In this document: one piece after another, positions 24,582 through 32,946 of the stretch
Numbering within the stretch: position 1 is the stretch's first letter
How the letters are laid out: each line of letters opens with the position of its first letter
Assembly: GCF_000494755.1 (NCBI RefSeq)
Contig: NC_022657.1
Location: forward strand, 1,712,001 to 1,776,000
Reading direction: 5' to 3'
Source of the DNA: Amorphoplanes friuliensis DSM 7358
Lineage (GTDB): Bacteria; Actinomycetota; Actinomycetes; Mycobacteriales; Micromonosporaceae
DNA length: 64,000 bases
Made by a program: the position numbers and the translations under genes
Notes under the pieces: model-generated
Told to the model about the DNA's origin: nothing
Seen by the model: the letters and a program-made list of their open reading frames with translations, nothing else
Databases searched by the model: none

Positions 24582-26954
24582 CTACAGCTCCAGCCCGGCG
24601 GTCAGCCGCGGGTCGTCGAGGGCGTGGGCGGCGGTCACGGCGTACGTGCCGGGGACCGTGTGCCAGCCCTCGTCCCAGACCTGCCAGGTGCGCGGCGGCA
24701 ACGGGATGCGGACGGTCACCGTCTCGCCCGCACGGGCCGACACCGCCTCGAACCCGGCCAGCCACCGCGCCGGCCGCTCCAGCGCCGCTGCCGCCGGCGG
24801 GTCCTGCGGTGCCACGTAGACCTGCACGATCTCCCGGCCCTCGCGAGCGCCGGTGTTCGTCAGTGTCACCACCGCTTCCGTGGCCGTGGCTGCCAGCGTC
24901 TCGTACTCCCACGTCGTGTAGCCCAGGCCGTGACCGAAGGCGTACAGGGGAGTGGTGCCCGCCCGCTCCCAGGCGCGGTAGCCGATGAAGACGCCCTCGT
25001 CGTATTCGACGACACCGTCCTCCGGGACCACCTCGAGGATCGGGCAGTCCTGCTCGCGGCGCGGCCACGTCGTCGGCAGACGGCCGCCCGGCTCGAGGAC
25101 GCCGAGCAGCACGTCGGCCAGCGCCGCACCGGCCTCCTGACCCGGGAACCAGGTCAGCAGCACCGCGGCCACGTCGTCCGCCCAGGGCAGCAGCACCGGC
25201 GAGCCGGCGTTGACGACCACGATCGTGCGGGGGTTCGCCGCGGCCACGCGGGCGACCAGCTCGTCCTGGCGGCCGGGCAGGGCCAGCGACTTGCGGTCGA
25301 AGCCCTCGGACTCGGTCTGCTCGGTCGTCCCGACGACCACCACCGCGACGTCACACTCGGCGGCCAGCGCGACGGCCTCGTCCAGCATGCTCTCCGCGGA
25401 GACACCCGGAGCGTGGTGACCGAGGGTCGCGCTGACGGTGTGCGCCATGCCCGGCTTGATGGTCTGGCGCAGCACGATCTCGACCGGCTCGCCGGCCGTC
25501 AGCGGCACGACCGCCCGGTGCTCCCGCGGCGACAGCAGCAGGTCGGCGCGGGTGGCCGTCGGCGGGTGCAGGGTGCCCACCGGCACCTCCACGGTGCCGA
25601 CCCGCAGGTCGAAGGTCCCGAAGCCGGACACCGCGAACGTGTGCTCGCCGTCCTCGTCCGGCGTGAACGTGGTGCGCAGCTCCAGCCCGGTCACCACGGC
25701 CGGGTCGACGGCGCCGGGCAGGTCACCGATCCAGCGCACGGCGGCGGTGTCGACACTGAACTCGAAGTCCGCCCCGAGCAGCTCGACCGAGGCCGGCAGC
25801 GGCAGCACCGGCAGGAACGGCCGCGGGTCGGCGCCGACGGCGTAGGCCACGTCCACTCCCGGCAGGGCCCGGCCGAGACCCGCCAGCGGCGAGATCACGT
25901 GCGGCGGCGTCACCTGCGCGCTGCCACCGCCGAGCACCCGCGCGTCGGTCGCCAGCGCGCCGATCAGGGCCAGCCGGGTCAGGGCCGCGGCCTCCAGCGG
26001 CAGCGTGAAATTCTCGTTGCGGGCCAGGACGAAGGACCGGGCCGCGACCTCGTGGGCCACCGCGTCCCCGTCCAGGTCCGCGGGAGGTGTCAGGACCGCT
26101 CCCGGTACGCCGTCGAGCAGGCCGGCCCGGGCAGCCAGGAGCAGCACCCGGCGTACCTTGTCGTCGACGACCTCCTCGGGCACCTCGCCGGCGCGGACCG
26201 CCACGACCAGCTTGTCGCCCCACGGGTTCTCCAGCGCCGGCATGGCGATGTCCAGGCCGCCGAGCGCCGCACCGACCGTCGACCGGGCCGCGCGCCAGTC
26301 CGAGACCACGATGCCGTCGAAACCCCACTCGTCCTTGAGGATGTCCGACTGCAGGCGCCCGTTGGAGGCCATCGGCGAGCCGTTCACGCCGTTGTAGGCG
26401 CTCATCACACCCCAGCCGCCCGCGGCGACGACCCGTTCGAAGGGCGCCAGATAGATCTCCCGCAGCGCCCGCTCGCCGATGCGGACGTCCACGGTCATCC
26501 GCTCGGTCTCGAAGTCGTTGCCCACCAGATGCTTGACCGTGGTGCCGACGCCGTGGTCCTGCACACCTTCGACAAAACCGACGCCGATCTCCCCGCTGAG
26601 CAGGGGATCCTCCGAGTAGCACTCGAAGTGCCGGCCACCCAGCGGCGTGCGCTGGAGGTTGACCGTCGGACCCAGCAGCAGGTGCACACCCTTGCGGCGC
26701 GACTCCTGGCCGAGCAGGCGGCCGGCCGTGCGGGCCAGGGACGGATCCCAGGTCGCGGCCAGGGCGGTGGGGCTGGGCAGGGCGATCGACGGGTCTTCGG
26801 GGGCCCAGCCAGTGCCGCGGACACCGATCGGGCCGTCGGACATCACCAGCGAGCGCAGCCCGATCCTCGGAATCGCGGGAAGGGACCAGAAGTCCTGGCC
26901 GCCCAAGAGCGACACCTTCTCCTCGAGGGTCAACCGGGCCAGCAGGTCATCCAT
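24582..26954 (-). CDS. Glycoside hydrolase family 3 beta-glucosidase
   Basis: A 790-residue cytoplasmic-looking enzyme with no signal peptide. The N-terminal GH3 barrel has MSDGPIGVR, the KHLVGNDFE motif (K141-H142) and the nucleophile D219 in GIVVSDWRA. The alpha/beta sandwich domain follows. An insert with GLELRTTFTPDEDGEHTFAVS resembles PA14, and a fibronectin III-like C-terminus ends the protein. It probably hydrolyses imported beta-glucosides such as cellobiose. The start is ATG 26954; GGGAG seven bases upstream lies inside a CebR-like operator, so repression and translation signals overlap. Confidence 0.93.
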   Translation of the reverse strand: MDDLLARLTLEEKVSLLGGQDFWSLPAIPRIGLRSLVMSDGPIGVRGTGWAPEDPSIALPSPTALAATWDPSLARTAGRLLGQESRRKGVHLLLGPTVNLQRTPLGGRHFECYSEDPLLSGEIGVGFVEGVQDHGVGTTVKHLVGNDFETERMTVDVRIGERALREIYLAPFERVVAAGGWGVMSAYNGVNGSPMASNGRLQSDILKDEWGFDGIVVSDWRAARSTVGAALGGLDIAMPALENPWGDKLVVAVRAGEVPEEVVDDKVRRVLLLAARAGLLDGVPGAVLTPPADLDGDAVAHEVAARSFVLARNENFTLPLEAAALTRLALIGALATDARVLGGGSAQVTPPHVISPLAGLGRALPGVDVAYAVGADPRPFLPVLPLPASVELLGADFEFSVDTAAVRWIGDLPGAVDPAVVTGLELRTTFTPDEDGEHTFAVSGFGTFDLRVGTVEVPVGTLHPPTATRADLLLSPREHRAVVPLTAGEPVEIVLRQTIKPGMAHTVSATLGHHAPGVSAESMLDEAVALAAECDVAVVVVGTTEQTESEGFDRKSLALPGRQDELVARVAAANPRTIVVVNAGSPVLLPWADDVAAVLLTWFPGQEAGAALADVLLGVLEPGGRLPTTWPRREQDCPILEVVPEDGVVEYDEGVFIGYRAWERAGTTPLYAFGHGLGYTTWEYETLAATATEAVVTLTNTGAREGREIVQVYVAPQDPPAAAALERPARWLAGFEAVSARAGETVTVRIPLPPRTWQVWDEGWHTVPGTYAVTAAHALDDPRLTAGLEL

Positions 26955-26967
26955 GGAAGCGCTCCCA
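26954..26967. promoter_or_regulatory. CebR-like (LacI-family) operator at the GH3 start
   Basis: TGGAAGCGCTCCCA differs at one position from TGGGAGCGCTCCCA, the known 14-bp CebR site controlling cellobiose uptake and beta-glucosidase genes in Streptomyces. It overlaps the first base of the start codon and contains the ribosome site on the coding strand. No CebR-type regulator lies in the window. Confidence 0.7.
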
Positions 26968-26988
26968 TTCAGTCGGCTCCGGTGGATC

Positions 26989-27750
26989 TTACGTGCGCAG
27001 GTAGGAAGCCCCGTTCAGGTCGACGATCGTCCCCGACGCCCACTCCGCCTCGCCCGACGCCAGCCAGTGCACCGCACTCGCGATCTCCTCCGGCCGCGCC
27101 ACCCGGTTGAACGGGCTCTGCGCCCGGATCGCGTCACCCTGCTCGGCCTCGAGATGCTCCTTCGTCATGTCCGTCTCAACAAACCCCGGAGCCACACAGG
27201 CCACCCCGATCCCGTACGGGGCCAGTGCCACCGCCAGCGACTGCGCCATCGAGTTCAGCGCCGCCTTGCTCGCGCCGTACGCGGGCTGGTCCGGTTCACC
27301 GCGGAACGCGCCCCGCGACGAGACGTTGACGATGCGGCCGCCGCGCTCACGCATGTGCTGCGCCGCCGCCCACGCCGCGTTCGCCGCCCCGAAGAGGTTC
27401 ACGTCGAAGGTGCCGCGCCACTTCGCCTGCCACTCGTCGTAGCTGGTCTCGAACACCGGATGCGGCCGGTCCACGGTGCCGAAGACACCCGCGTTGTTGA
27501 CCAGCACGTCCAGCCCACCGAGCCGCGCCGCCGCGTCGTCGACCAGCGCGCGTACGGCGGCAGGGTCGGCGAGATCGCCCTGGACCACGACGTGTCCCGT
27601 ACCGGGAAGCTCGGAAGCAAGTTTTTCCGCGAGAGCGGCGGAATCCCGATGGTGGATGGCGACGCGGTCACCGCCGGCGGCGAAGCGGGCGGCGATCGCC
27701 CGCCCGATGCCGCGGGAGGAACCGGTCACGAGGATCGCCCGTCCTGTCAT
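26989..27750 (-). CDS. Short-chain dehydrogenase/reductase (FabG-like)
   Basis: A 253-residue SDR with TGSSRGIGRAIA at the N-terminus, VNNAGVFG, the catalytic serine in NVSSRGAF, and Y-x3-K in AYGASKAALNS. It is a classical NAD(P)-dependent oxidoreductase of unknown substrate. It lies 34 bp upstream of the GH3 gene on the same strand, with the CebR-like operator between. It may therefore be cotranscribed or separately controlled. It is divergent from the HIT gene, with 23 bp between start codons. Confidence 0.87.
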   Translation of the reverse strand: MTGRAILVTGSSRGIGRAIAARFAAGGDRVAIHHRDSAALAEKLASELPGTGHVVVQGDLADPAAVRALVDDAAARLGGLDVLVNNAGVFGTVDRPHPVFETSYDEWQAKWRGTFDVNLFGAANAAWAAAQHMRERGGRIVNVSSRGAFRGEPDQPAYGASKAALNSMAQSLAVALAPYGIGVACVAPGFVETDMTKEHLEAEQGDAIRAQSPFNRVARPEEIASAVHWLASGEAEWASGTIVDLNGASYLRT

Positions 27751-27773
27751 GGGCTCACTCTAGGATCTTCGGC

Positions 27774-28124
27774 GTGGACAACGACTGCCTGTTCTGCCGC
27801 ATCGCCGCCGGGGAGATCCCCGCTGCCGTCGTGCACGAGACCGACACCACGCTGGCCTTCCGCGACATCGATCCCAAGGCCCCGGTGCACGTCCTGGTGA
27901 TCCCCAAGGCGCACCATCCGGACGTCGCCGCGATCGCCACCGCCGACCCGAAGGCCGCTGCCGACCTGCTGGCTGCCGTCGCAGCGGTCGCCGAGGCGGA
28001 AGGGCTGCTCGCCGACGGCTACCGGCTGATCTTCAACAGCGGTGTCAACGGTGGCCAGGAGGTCTTCCACGTGCACGCCCACGTCGTCGGCGGCAAGCCC
28101 CTCGGCCCCATGGTCGCCCGGTGA
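27774..28124 (+). CDS. HIT-family nucleotide-binding hydrolase
   Basis: A 116-residue histidine-triad protein. The triad H99-x-H101-x-H103 is in VFHVHAHVVGG, and a C5-x2-C8 pair at the N-terminus (CLFCRI) is the zinc-site half seen in HINT-type members. It likely hydrolyses AMP-lysine or related nucleotide conjugates. In actinobacteria a HIT gene often precedes phoH; here a beta-lactamase-family gene intervenes. The start is GTG 27774. Confidence 0.93.
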   Translation: MDNDCLFCRIAAGEIPAAVVHETDTTLAFRDIDPKAPVHVLVIPKAHHPDVAAIATADPKAAADLLAAVAAVAEAEGLLADGYRLIFNSGVNGGQEVFHVHAHVVGGKPLGPMVAR

Positions 28125-29494
28125 CGGCGCAGGAGCGCCTCGAGCGCGCGGTCCGCCGGGTCCAGGCCGACGCCCGGGTGCCCGCCCTCTCCGTGGCGCT
28201 GCACCGTGCCGACCGCAGCCTCTGGACCTGCACCGTGGGCGACTCCGGCAACCCCGGTCACCCGCTCGACGCCGACAGCCGGTTCCGGATCGGCTCGGTC
28301 ACCAAGACCTTCACCGCCGTCCTGGTCATGCAGGCGCGCGACGACGGCCTGCTCGACCTCGACGACCCCATCGCCCAGCACCTCGACGTGCCCGCGCACG
28401 GCACGGCGACCATCCGGCGGCTGCTGTCGCACACGGCCGGTTTCCAGCGCGAGCCGTACGGCGACGTGTGGGACGTGCTCGTCGCACCCGACGACGCCGC
28501 CCTGCTCGCCGACCTGGCCCGGGCCGAGCGGGTGCTGCCCAACAACCGCCGCTACCACTACTCCAATCTCGGCCTGGCCGTGCTCGGCCAGCTGGTCGCC
28601 AAGCTCCGCGGCGGCACCTGGGCGTCCGTCCTGCACGAGCAGATCCTCGAGCCGCTCGGCCTGACGTCGACCACGGTCGAGCCCACCGGCGACGCCGTCG
28701 TGGGATACCTCGTCGACACCTACTCGGACGCCGCCCGGCCCGAGCCGCAGCTCGACATGGGTGGCGCGTCACCCGCCGCGCAGATCTGGAGCACCGCCGC
28801 CGACATGGCCCGCTGGGCCGCGTTCCTGGCCAGCCCGGAAATCGTCGACCCGGGTGCGCTGGTGCTCGCGCCCGAGACGGTCGACGAGATGCGCTGGCCG
28901 CAGACCACCACCGACGAGACCCTGTGGTCCGGCGGCTTCGGCCTCGGCCTGATCCTCGCGCCGCAGGGCAAGCGGATCATGCACGTGGGGCACGACGGCG
29001 CGATGCCAGGCTTCCTGGCCGGCGTCTACGGCCGCCGCGGCGGCGAAGGCAACCCCGGCGCGCTCGGCGCGGCCGTCCTGGCCTCCTCCGGAACGGCCAC
29101 GGAGATCAACGAGCTGGTGCACGAGCTGCTCGGGCTCGCGGTCGAGGCCGACCCCGCCGACATCCGGCCCTGGACGCCGGGCCGGGCCGCGCCCGAGGCG
29201 TACAGGTCGGTGCTCGGACCGTGGTGGAGCGAGGGCTTCGCGCACGTCTTCAGCTGGCACGACGGCACGCTGCAGTCCCGCGGGGCCGACGCGCCCGCGG
29301 ACCGGCCACCGTCGATCTTCCGGCCGCTGCCCGACCAGCCCGACCTGCTCCGGACCGTCTCGGGCCGCGAGGCCGGCGAGCTGCTCCGCCTGACCCGCGA
29401 CGCCGACGGAACGGTGGTCCGGATGCACTGGGCGACCTACCGCTTCACCCGCGTGCAGGAAACCTTCGACGGCATCCCGGTCTCCACCGGCTGA
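28121..29494 (+). CDS. Serine hydrolase, beta-lactamase class C / DD-peptidase family (S12)
   Basis: A 457-residue protein with the active-site S59-x-x-K62 (RIGSVTKTF), the second motif Y147-S-N149 (RYHYSNLG), and an HxG-type third motif in IMHVGHDGAM. No signal peptide is visible, so it is probably cytoplasmic and more likely an esterase or peptidase than a secreted beta-lactamase. About 130 extra C-terminal residues after the catalytic domain form a separate beta-rich region. The GTG start overlaps the HIT stop (4 bp), indicating coupling. Confidence 0.87.
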   Translation: MTAQERLERAVRRVQADARVPALSVALHRADRSLWTCTVGDSGNPGHPLDADSRFRIGSVTKTFTAVLVMQARDDGLLDLDDPIAQHLDVPAHGTATIRRLLSHTAGFQREPYGDVWDVLVAPDDAALLADLARAERVLPNNRRYHYSNLGLAVLGQLVAKLRGGTWASVLHEQILEPLGLTSTTVEPTGDAVVGYLVDTYSDAARPEPQLDMGGASPAAQIWSTAADMARWAAFLASPEIVDPGALVLAPETVDEMRWPQTTTDETLWSGGFGLGLILAPQGKRIMHVGHDGAMPGFLAGVYGRRGGEGNPGALGAAVLASSGTATEINELVHELLGLAVEADPADIRPWTPGRAAPEAYRSVLGPWWSEGFAHVFSWHDGTLQSRGADAPADRPPSIFRPLPDQPDLLRTVSGREAGELLRLTRDADGTVVRMHWATYRFTRVQETFDGIPVSTG

Positions 29495-29658
29495 CCCCGC
29501 TTACCGCCCGTGAAGAACCCGCCGATAATGCCCTCGGCGGGGCAGGCACGGACCGGATACGATGGCACGGTCCTTACGCGGGCCGCCGACCACCGGCGGT
29601 GCCACCCGATGCGGCGACGAGAAAGAGAGCAGGTGGCGTAGGCCTCACGGCCGCCCCT

Positions 29659-30720
29659 ATGACCGGCACCGACCCCAGCAACGCTGCCGCTCGGGTGCAG
29701 ACCAAGATCTCGGTCTCCGACCCGAAGATCATGGTGAACCTGCTCGGCGCCAAGGACGAGATCCTGCGCCTGATCGAGCGGACCCTCACCAGCGACGTGC
29801 ACGTCCGCGGCAACGAGATCACCCTCACCGGCGCCCCGGCCGACAACGCGACCGCCGAGCGTCTCTTCTCGGAGCTCATCGAGCTGATCGAGAAGGGCGA
29901 GACGCTCAGCGTCGACGCCGTCCGCCGCACCGTCGCGATGCTCGAGCAAAACACTGCCGAGCGTCCCGCCGAGGTGCTCACTCTCAACATCCTCTCCCGG
30001 CGCGGCAAGACCATCCGCCCCAAGACGCTCGGCCAGAAGCGTTACGTCGACGCCATCGACGAAAACACGATCGTGTTCGGCATCGGCCCCGCCGGTACGG
30101 GTAAGACGTACCTGGCCATGGCCAAGGCCGTGCAGGCGCTGACCGCCAAGCAGGTCAACCGGATCATCCTCACCCGTCCGGCCGTCGAGGCCGGCGAGCG
30201 GCTGGGCTTCCTGCCCGGCACGCTCAACGAGAAGATCGACCCCTACCTGCGACCGCTGTACGACGCACTGCACGACATGCTCGACCCCGAGTCGATCCCG
30301 CGGCTGATGCAGGCGGGCACGATCGAGGTCGCCCCGCTGGCCTACATGCGGGGACGCACGCTCAACGACGCGTTCATCATCCTCGACGAGGCGCAGAACA
30401 CGACTCCCGAGCAGATGAAGATGTTCCTCACCCGGCTCGGCTTCGGAGCCAAGATCGTGGTGACCGGTGACGTCACCCAGGTCGACCTGCCGGGTGGCAC
30501 CACCAGCGGCCTCCGCATCGTCCGTGAGATCCTGCAGGGCGTCGACGACGTGCACTTCTCCGAGCTCACCAGCTCCGACGTCGTCCGGCACCGGCTGGTC
30601 GCCGAGATCGTCGACGCGTACGCGAGGTACGACGCCGATCTGGAGCAGCAGGCCACGCAGTCCGTCCATGCCGTGCAGGGTCGCGCCGCCAGCGGTGGCC
30701 GACCCAACCGCCGGCGCTGA
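29659..30720 (+). CDS. phoH: PhoH family ATPase (PhoH1/YbeZ type)
   Basis: A 353-residue protein. The N-terminal KH-like region ([20 protein letters not shown]) is followed by the P-loop ATPase core. Walker A is [11 protein letters not shown] and Walker B is [15 protein letters not shown], with [11 protein letters not shown] downstream. PhoH ATPases act with YbeY in rRNA and ribosome quality control; the adjacent ybeY supports this. The frame is open far upstream but the conserved protein begins near ATG 29659. No strong ribosome site is visible. Confidence 0.93.
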   Translation: MTGTDPSNAAARVQTKISVSDPKIMVNLLGAKDEILRLIERTLTSDVHVRGNEITLTGAPADNATAERLFSELIELIEKGETLSVDAVRRTVAMLEQNTAERPAEVLTLNILSRRGKTIRPKTLGQKRYVDAIDENTIVFGIGPAGTGKTYLAMAKAVQALTAKQVNRIILTRPAVEAGERLGFLPGTLNEKIDPYLRPLYDALHDMLDPESIPRLMQAGTIEVAPLAYMRGRTLNDAFIILDEAQNTTPEQMKMFLTRLGFGAKIVVTGDVTQVDLPGGTTSGLRIVREILQGVDDVHFSELTSSDVVRHRLVAEIVDAYARYDADLEQQATQSVHAVQGRAASGGRPNRRR

Positions 30721-30738
30721 TAAGGGGTTAAGGACCGA

Positions 30739-31209
30739 ATGTCCATCGAGATCGCCAACGAGTCGGGAGTCGAGGTCGACACCGACGCGATCCTGGCGGT
30801 GGCCCGGCACGCGCTCGAGGAGATGGGGGTCAACCCCCTCGCCGAGCTGTCGATCCTGCTGGTCGACATCGACTACATGACCGAGCTCAACCATCGGTGG
30901 ATGGGCAGCGACGGCCCCACCGACGTGCTCGCGTTCCCCATGGACGAGGGCAGTGTCGACCACGGTCCCGGCGAGGCCGGGACCGGTGAGCCGGCCCTGC
31001 TCGGCGACATCGTGCTCGCCCCCGAGGTCGCGGCGAAACAGGCCGCGGCCGCCGGGCACACCCCCGCCGACGAGCTGCACCTGCTCACCGTGCACGGGGT
31101 GCTGCACCTGCTCGGCTACGACCACGCCGAGCCCGAGGAGGAGCGCGAGATGTTCGCGCTGCAGGCCCGGCTCCTGCAGAGCTGGCGCTCCGGACGGCGG
31201 GCCGGCTGA
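30739..31209 (+). CDS. ybeY: Endoribonuclease YbeY (rRNA maturation factor)
   Basis: A 156-residue zinc metalloprotein with the signature H119-x3-H123-x5-H129 ([11 protein letters not shown]) and the upstream TDVLAFP motif. It takes part in 16S rRNA 3' end processing and 70S quality control. AAGGA lies 4 bases before the ATG. It sits in the usual phoH - ybeY - CNNM protein - CDA-like - era order, within 20 bp of each neighbour. Confidence 0.96.
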   Translation: MSIEIANESGVEVDTDAILAVARHALEEMGVNPLAELSILLVDIDYMTELNHRWMGSDGPTDVLAFPMDEGSVDHGPGEAGTGEPALLGDIVLAPEVAAKQAAAAGHTPADELHLLTVHGVLHLLGYDHAEPEEEREMFALQARLLQSWRSGRRAG

Positions 31210-31214
31210 TCTCC

Positions 31215-32582
31215 GTGGAGCCGTCCTTACTCGCGGCAGGCCCGCCCAGCGGCCTGCCCGACCTGCAACTGATCATCTACGCGGTGATCCTGGTCTTCCT
31301 GGCCGGCCTGGCCTCGATGACCGACGCCGCGCTCGCCACCGTCTCCACGGCCCGTGCCGCGGAGATGGCCCGTGAAGGTCAGCGGGGTGCTGCCGCGATG
31401 GCCGCCGTCGCCGGTGACGTGGTCCGGCACCTCAACCTCCTCCTGCTGCTCCGGCTGCTCTGCGAGCTGACCGCGACCACCCTGGTCGCGCTGGTCGCGG
31501 TGGACAGCTGGGGTGTCGGCTGGCGTGCCGCACTGGTCACCGCCGGCGGGATGACCCTGGTCAGCTTCGTGGTCGTCGGTGTCGCGCCCCGCACGGTCGG
31601 GCGCCAGCACGCGTACGCCGTGGGCCGGGCAACCGCGCCGCTGGTGCGCTGGCTCGGCCGCGCCCTGAACCCCCTGGCGTCCCTGCTGATCCTGATCGGC
31701 AACGCCGTCACACCCGGCAAGGGCTTCCCCGAGGGACCGTTCGGCAGTCAGGTCGAGCTGCGCGAGCTCGTCGACCTCGCCGAGCAGCGCGGTGTTGTCG
31801 AGCACGGCGAACGCGAGATGATCCACTCGGTCTTCGCGCTCGGTGACACCATCGCCCGTGAGGTCATGGTGCCGCGCACCGAGATGGTGTGGATAGAAGC
31901 ACCCAAGACGCTGCAGCAGGCGCTCTACCTCTTCCTGCGCTCCGGCTTCTCCCGCATCCCGGTCATCGGCGAAAGCGTCGACGACGTCCTCGGTGTGGTC
32001 TACCTCAAGGACGTCGTCCGCAGCACCCAGAACGGCGACCCGGCGGCCTCCGCCATGCCGGTCGCCGAGCTGATGCGCCCGGCCACGTTCGTGCCCGAGT
32101 CCAAGCCCGTCGACGACCTCCTGTCGGAGATGCAGGCGGCCCGCACCCACCTGGTCATCGTCGTCGACGAGTACGGCGGCACCGCCGGCCTGGTCACCAT
32201 CGAGGACATCCTCGAGGAGATCGTCGGCGAGATCACCGACGAGTACGACGTCGAACGCCCGCCCGTCGACCACCTCGAGGACGGGGCGGTGCGGGTGACC
32301 GCCCGGCTCCCGATCGAGGACCTCGGCGAGATCTTCGGCGTCGAACTCCCCGCCGACGAGGTCGAAACCGTCGGCGGCCTGCTCGCCCAGACCCTGGGCC
32401 GGGTGCCGATCCCCGGCGCCTCGGTCGACGTCGGCGGGCTGCACCTCATCGCGGAAGGCACCACCGGCCGCCGCAACCGGATCGACTCGGTGCTGGTGCG
32501 CCGGGCCGAACCCGCCTCGGACCGCCCCGAGGACACCGAGAACGCCCCCGAGACCGAGGAAAGACAGCACGCCGATGCCTGA
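31215..32582 (+). CDS. CNNM/hemolysin-C family transporter with CBS pair and CorC domain
   Basis: A 455-residue protein. The N-terminal DUF21 membrane domain has about four helices ([21 protein letters not shown] and others). Two CBS domains follow ([13 protein letters not shown], then [20 protein letters not shown], and [19 protein letters not shown]-type sequence), then a CorC/HlyC C-terminal domain ([18 protein letters not shown]). Family members are linked to magnesium or divalent cation export; hemolysin is a legacy name. The GTG start lies 6 bp after ybeY. The last codons overlap the next gene by 8 bp. Confidence 0.92.
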   Translation: MEPSLLAAGPPSGLPDLQLIIYAVILVFLAGLASMTDAALATVSTARAAEMAREGQRGAAAMAAVAGDVVRHLNLLLLLRLLCELTATTLVALVAVDSWGVGWRAALVTAGGMTLVSFVVVGVAPRTVGRQHAYAVGRATAPLVRWLGRALNPLASLLILIGNAVTPGKGFPEGPFGSQVELRELVDLAEQRGVVEHGEREMIHSVFALGDTIAREVMVPRTEMVWIEAPKTLQQALYLFLRSGFSRIPVIGESVDDVLGVVYLKDVVRSTQNGDPAASAMPVAELMRPATFVPESKPVDDLLSEMQAARTHLVIVVDEYGGTAGLVTIEDILEEIVGEITDEYDVERPPVDHLEDGAVRVTARLPIEDLGEIFGVELPADEVETVGGLLAQTLGRVPIPGASVDVGGLHLIAEGTTGRRNRIDSVLVRRAEPASDRPEDTENAPETEERQHADA

Positions 32583-32946
32583 CCAGACCATCCCCGCCGG
32601 ATCCGTGGACGCCGAGCTCACCGCCGAGGACGCCAAGCTGGTGACCCTCGCCCGCGGCGCCCGGGCCCGCGTGAACGCGGCCGAAGGGGCCTCGGTCCGC
32701 GACCAGGACGGCCGCACCTACGCCGCCGCGAACGTCACCCTCCCCAGCATGTCGATCACCGCGTTGCAGCTGGCGGTGGCCTCCGCGGTCGCCGCCGGCG
32801 CCACCAAGCTCGAAGCCGCCGCGGTGGTCACCGAGGCCTCGACCCTGGACGGGGCCGGCCACGCGGCCGTCCGCGACCTGGCCGCCGACGCCCCGATCCA
32901 CGTCGCGTCGCCGACGGGCACGCTGCTCGGCTCGGTGACAGCATGA
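32575..32946 (+). CDS. Cytidine-deaminase-like protein lacking zinc ligands
   Basis: The 123-residue protein fits the slot annotated cytidine deaminase in other actinobacteria, between the CNNM protein and era. It keeps the fold pattern ([38 protein letters not shown]). It contains no cysteine at all and lacks the HAE/CAE and PCxxC zinc motifs, so it cannot catalyse deamination by the known mechanism. A structural or regulatory role is possible. It overlaps both neighbours: its ATG lies in the tail of the upstream gene and its stop lies in the era ATGA. Confidence 0.85.
   Translation: MPDQTIPAGSVDAELTAEDAKLVTLARGARARVNAAEGASVRDQDGRTYAAANVTLPSMSITALQLAVASAVAAGATKLEAAAVVTEASTLDGAGHAAVRDLAADAPIHVASPTGTLLGSVTA

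Noticed and set aside
28042-29658. Upstream extension of the phoH frame
   Set aside because: It runs through the HIT and beta-lactamase-family genes in another frame with arginine/proline-rich sequence.
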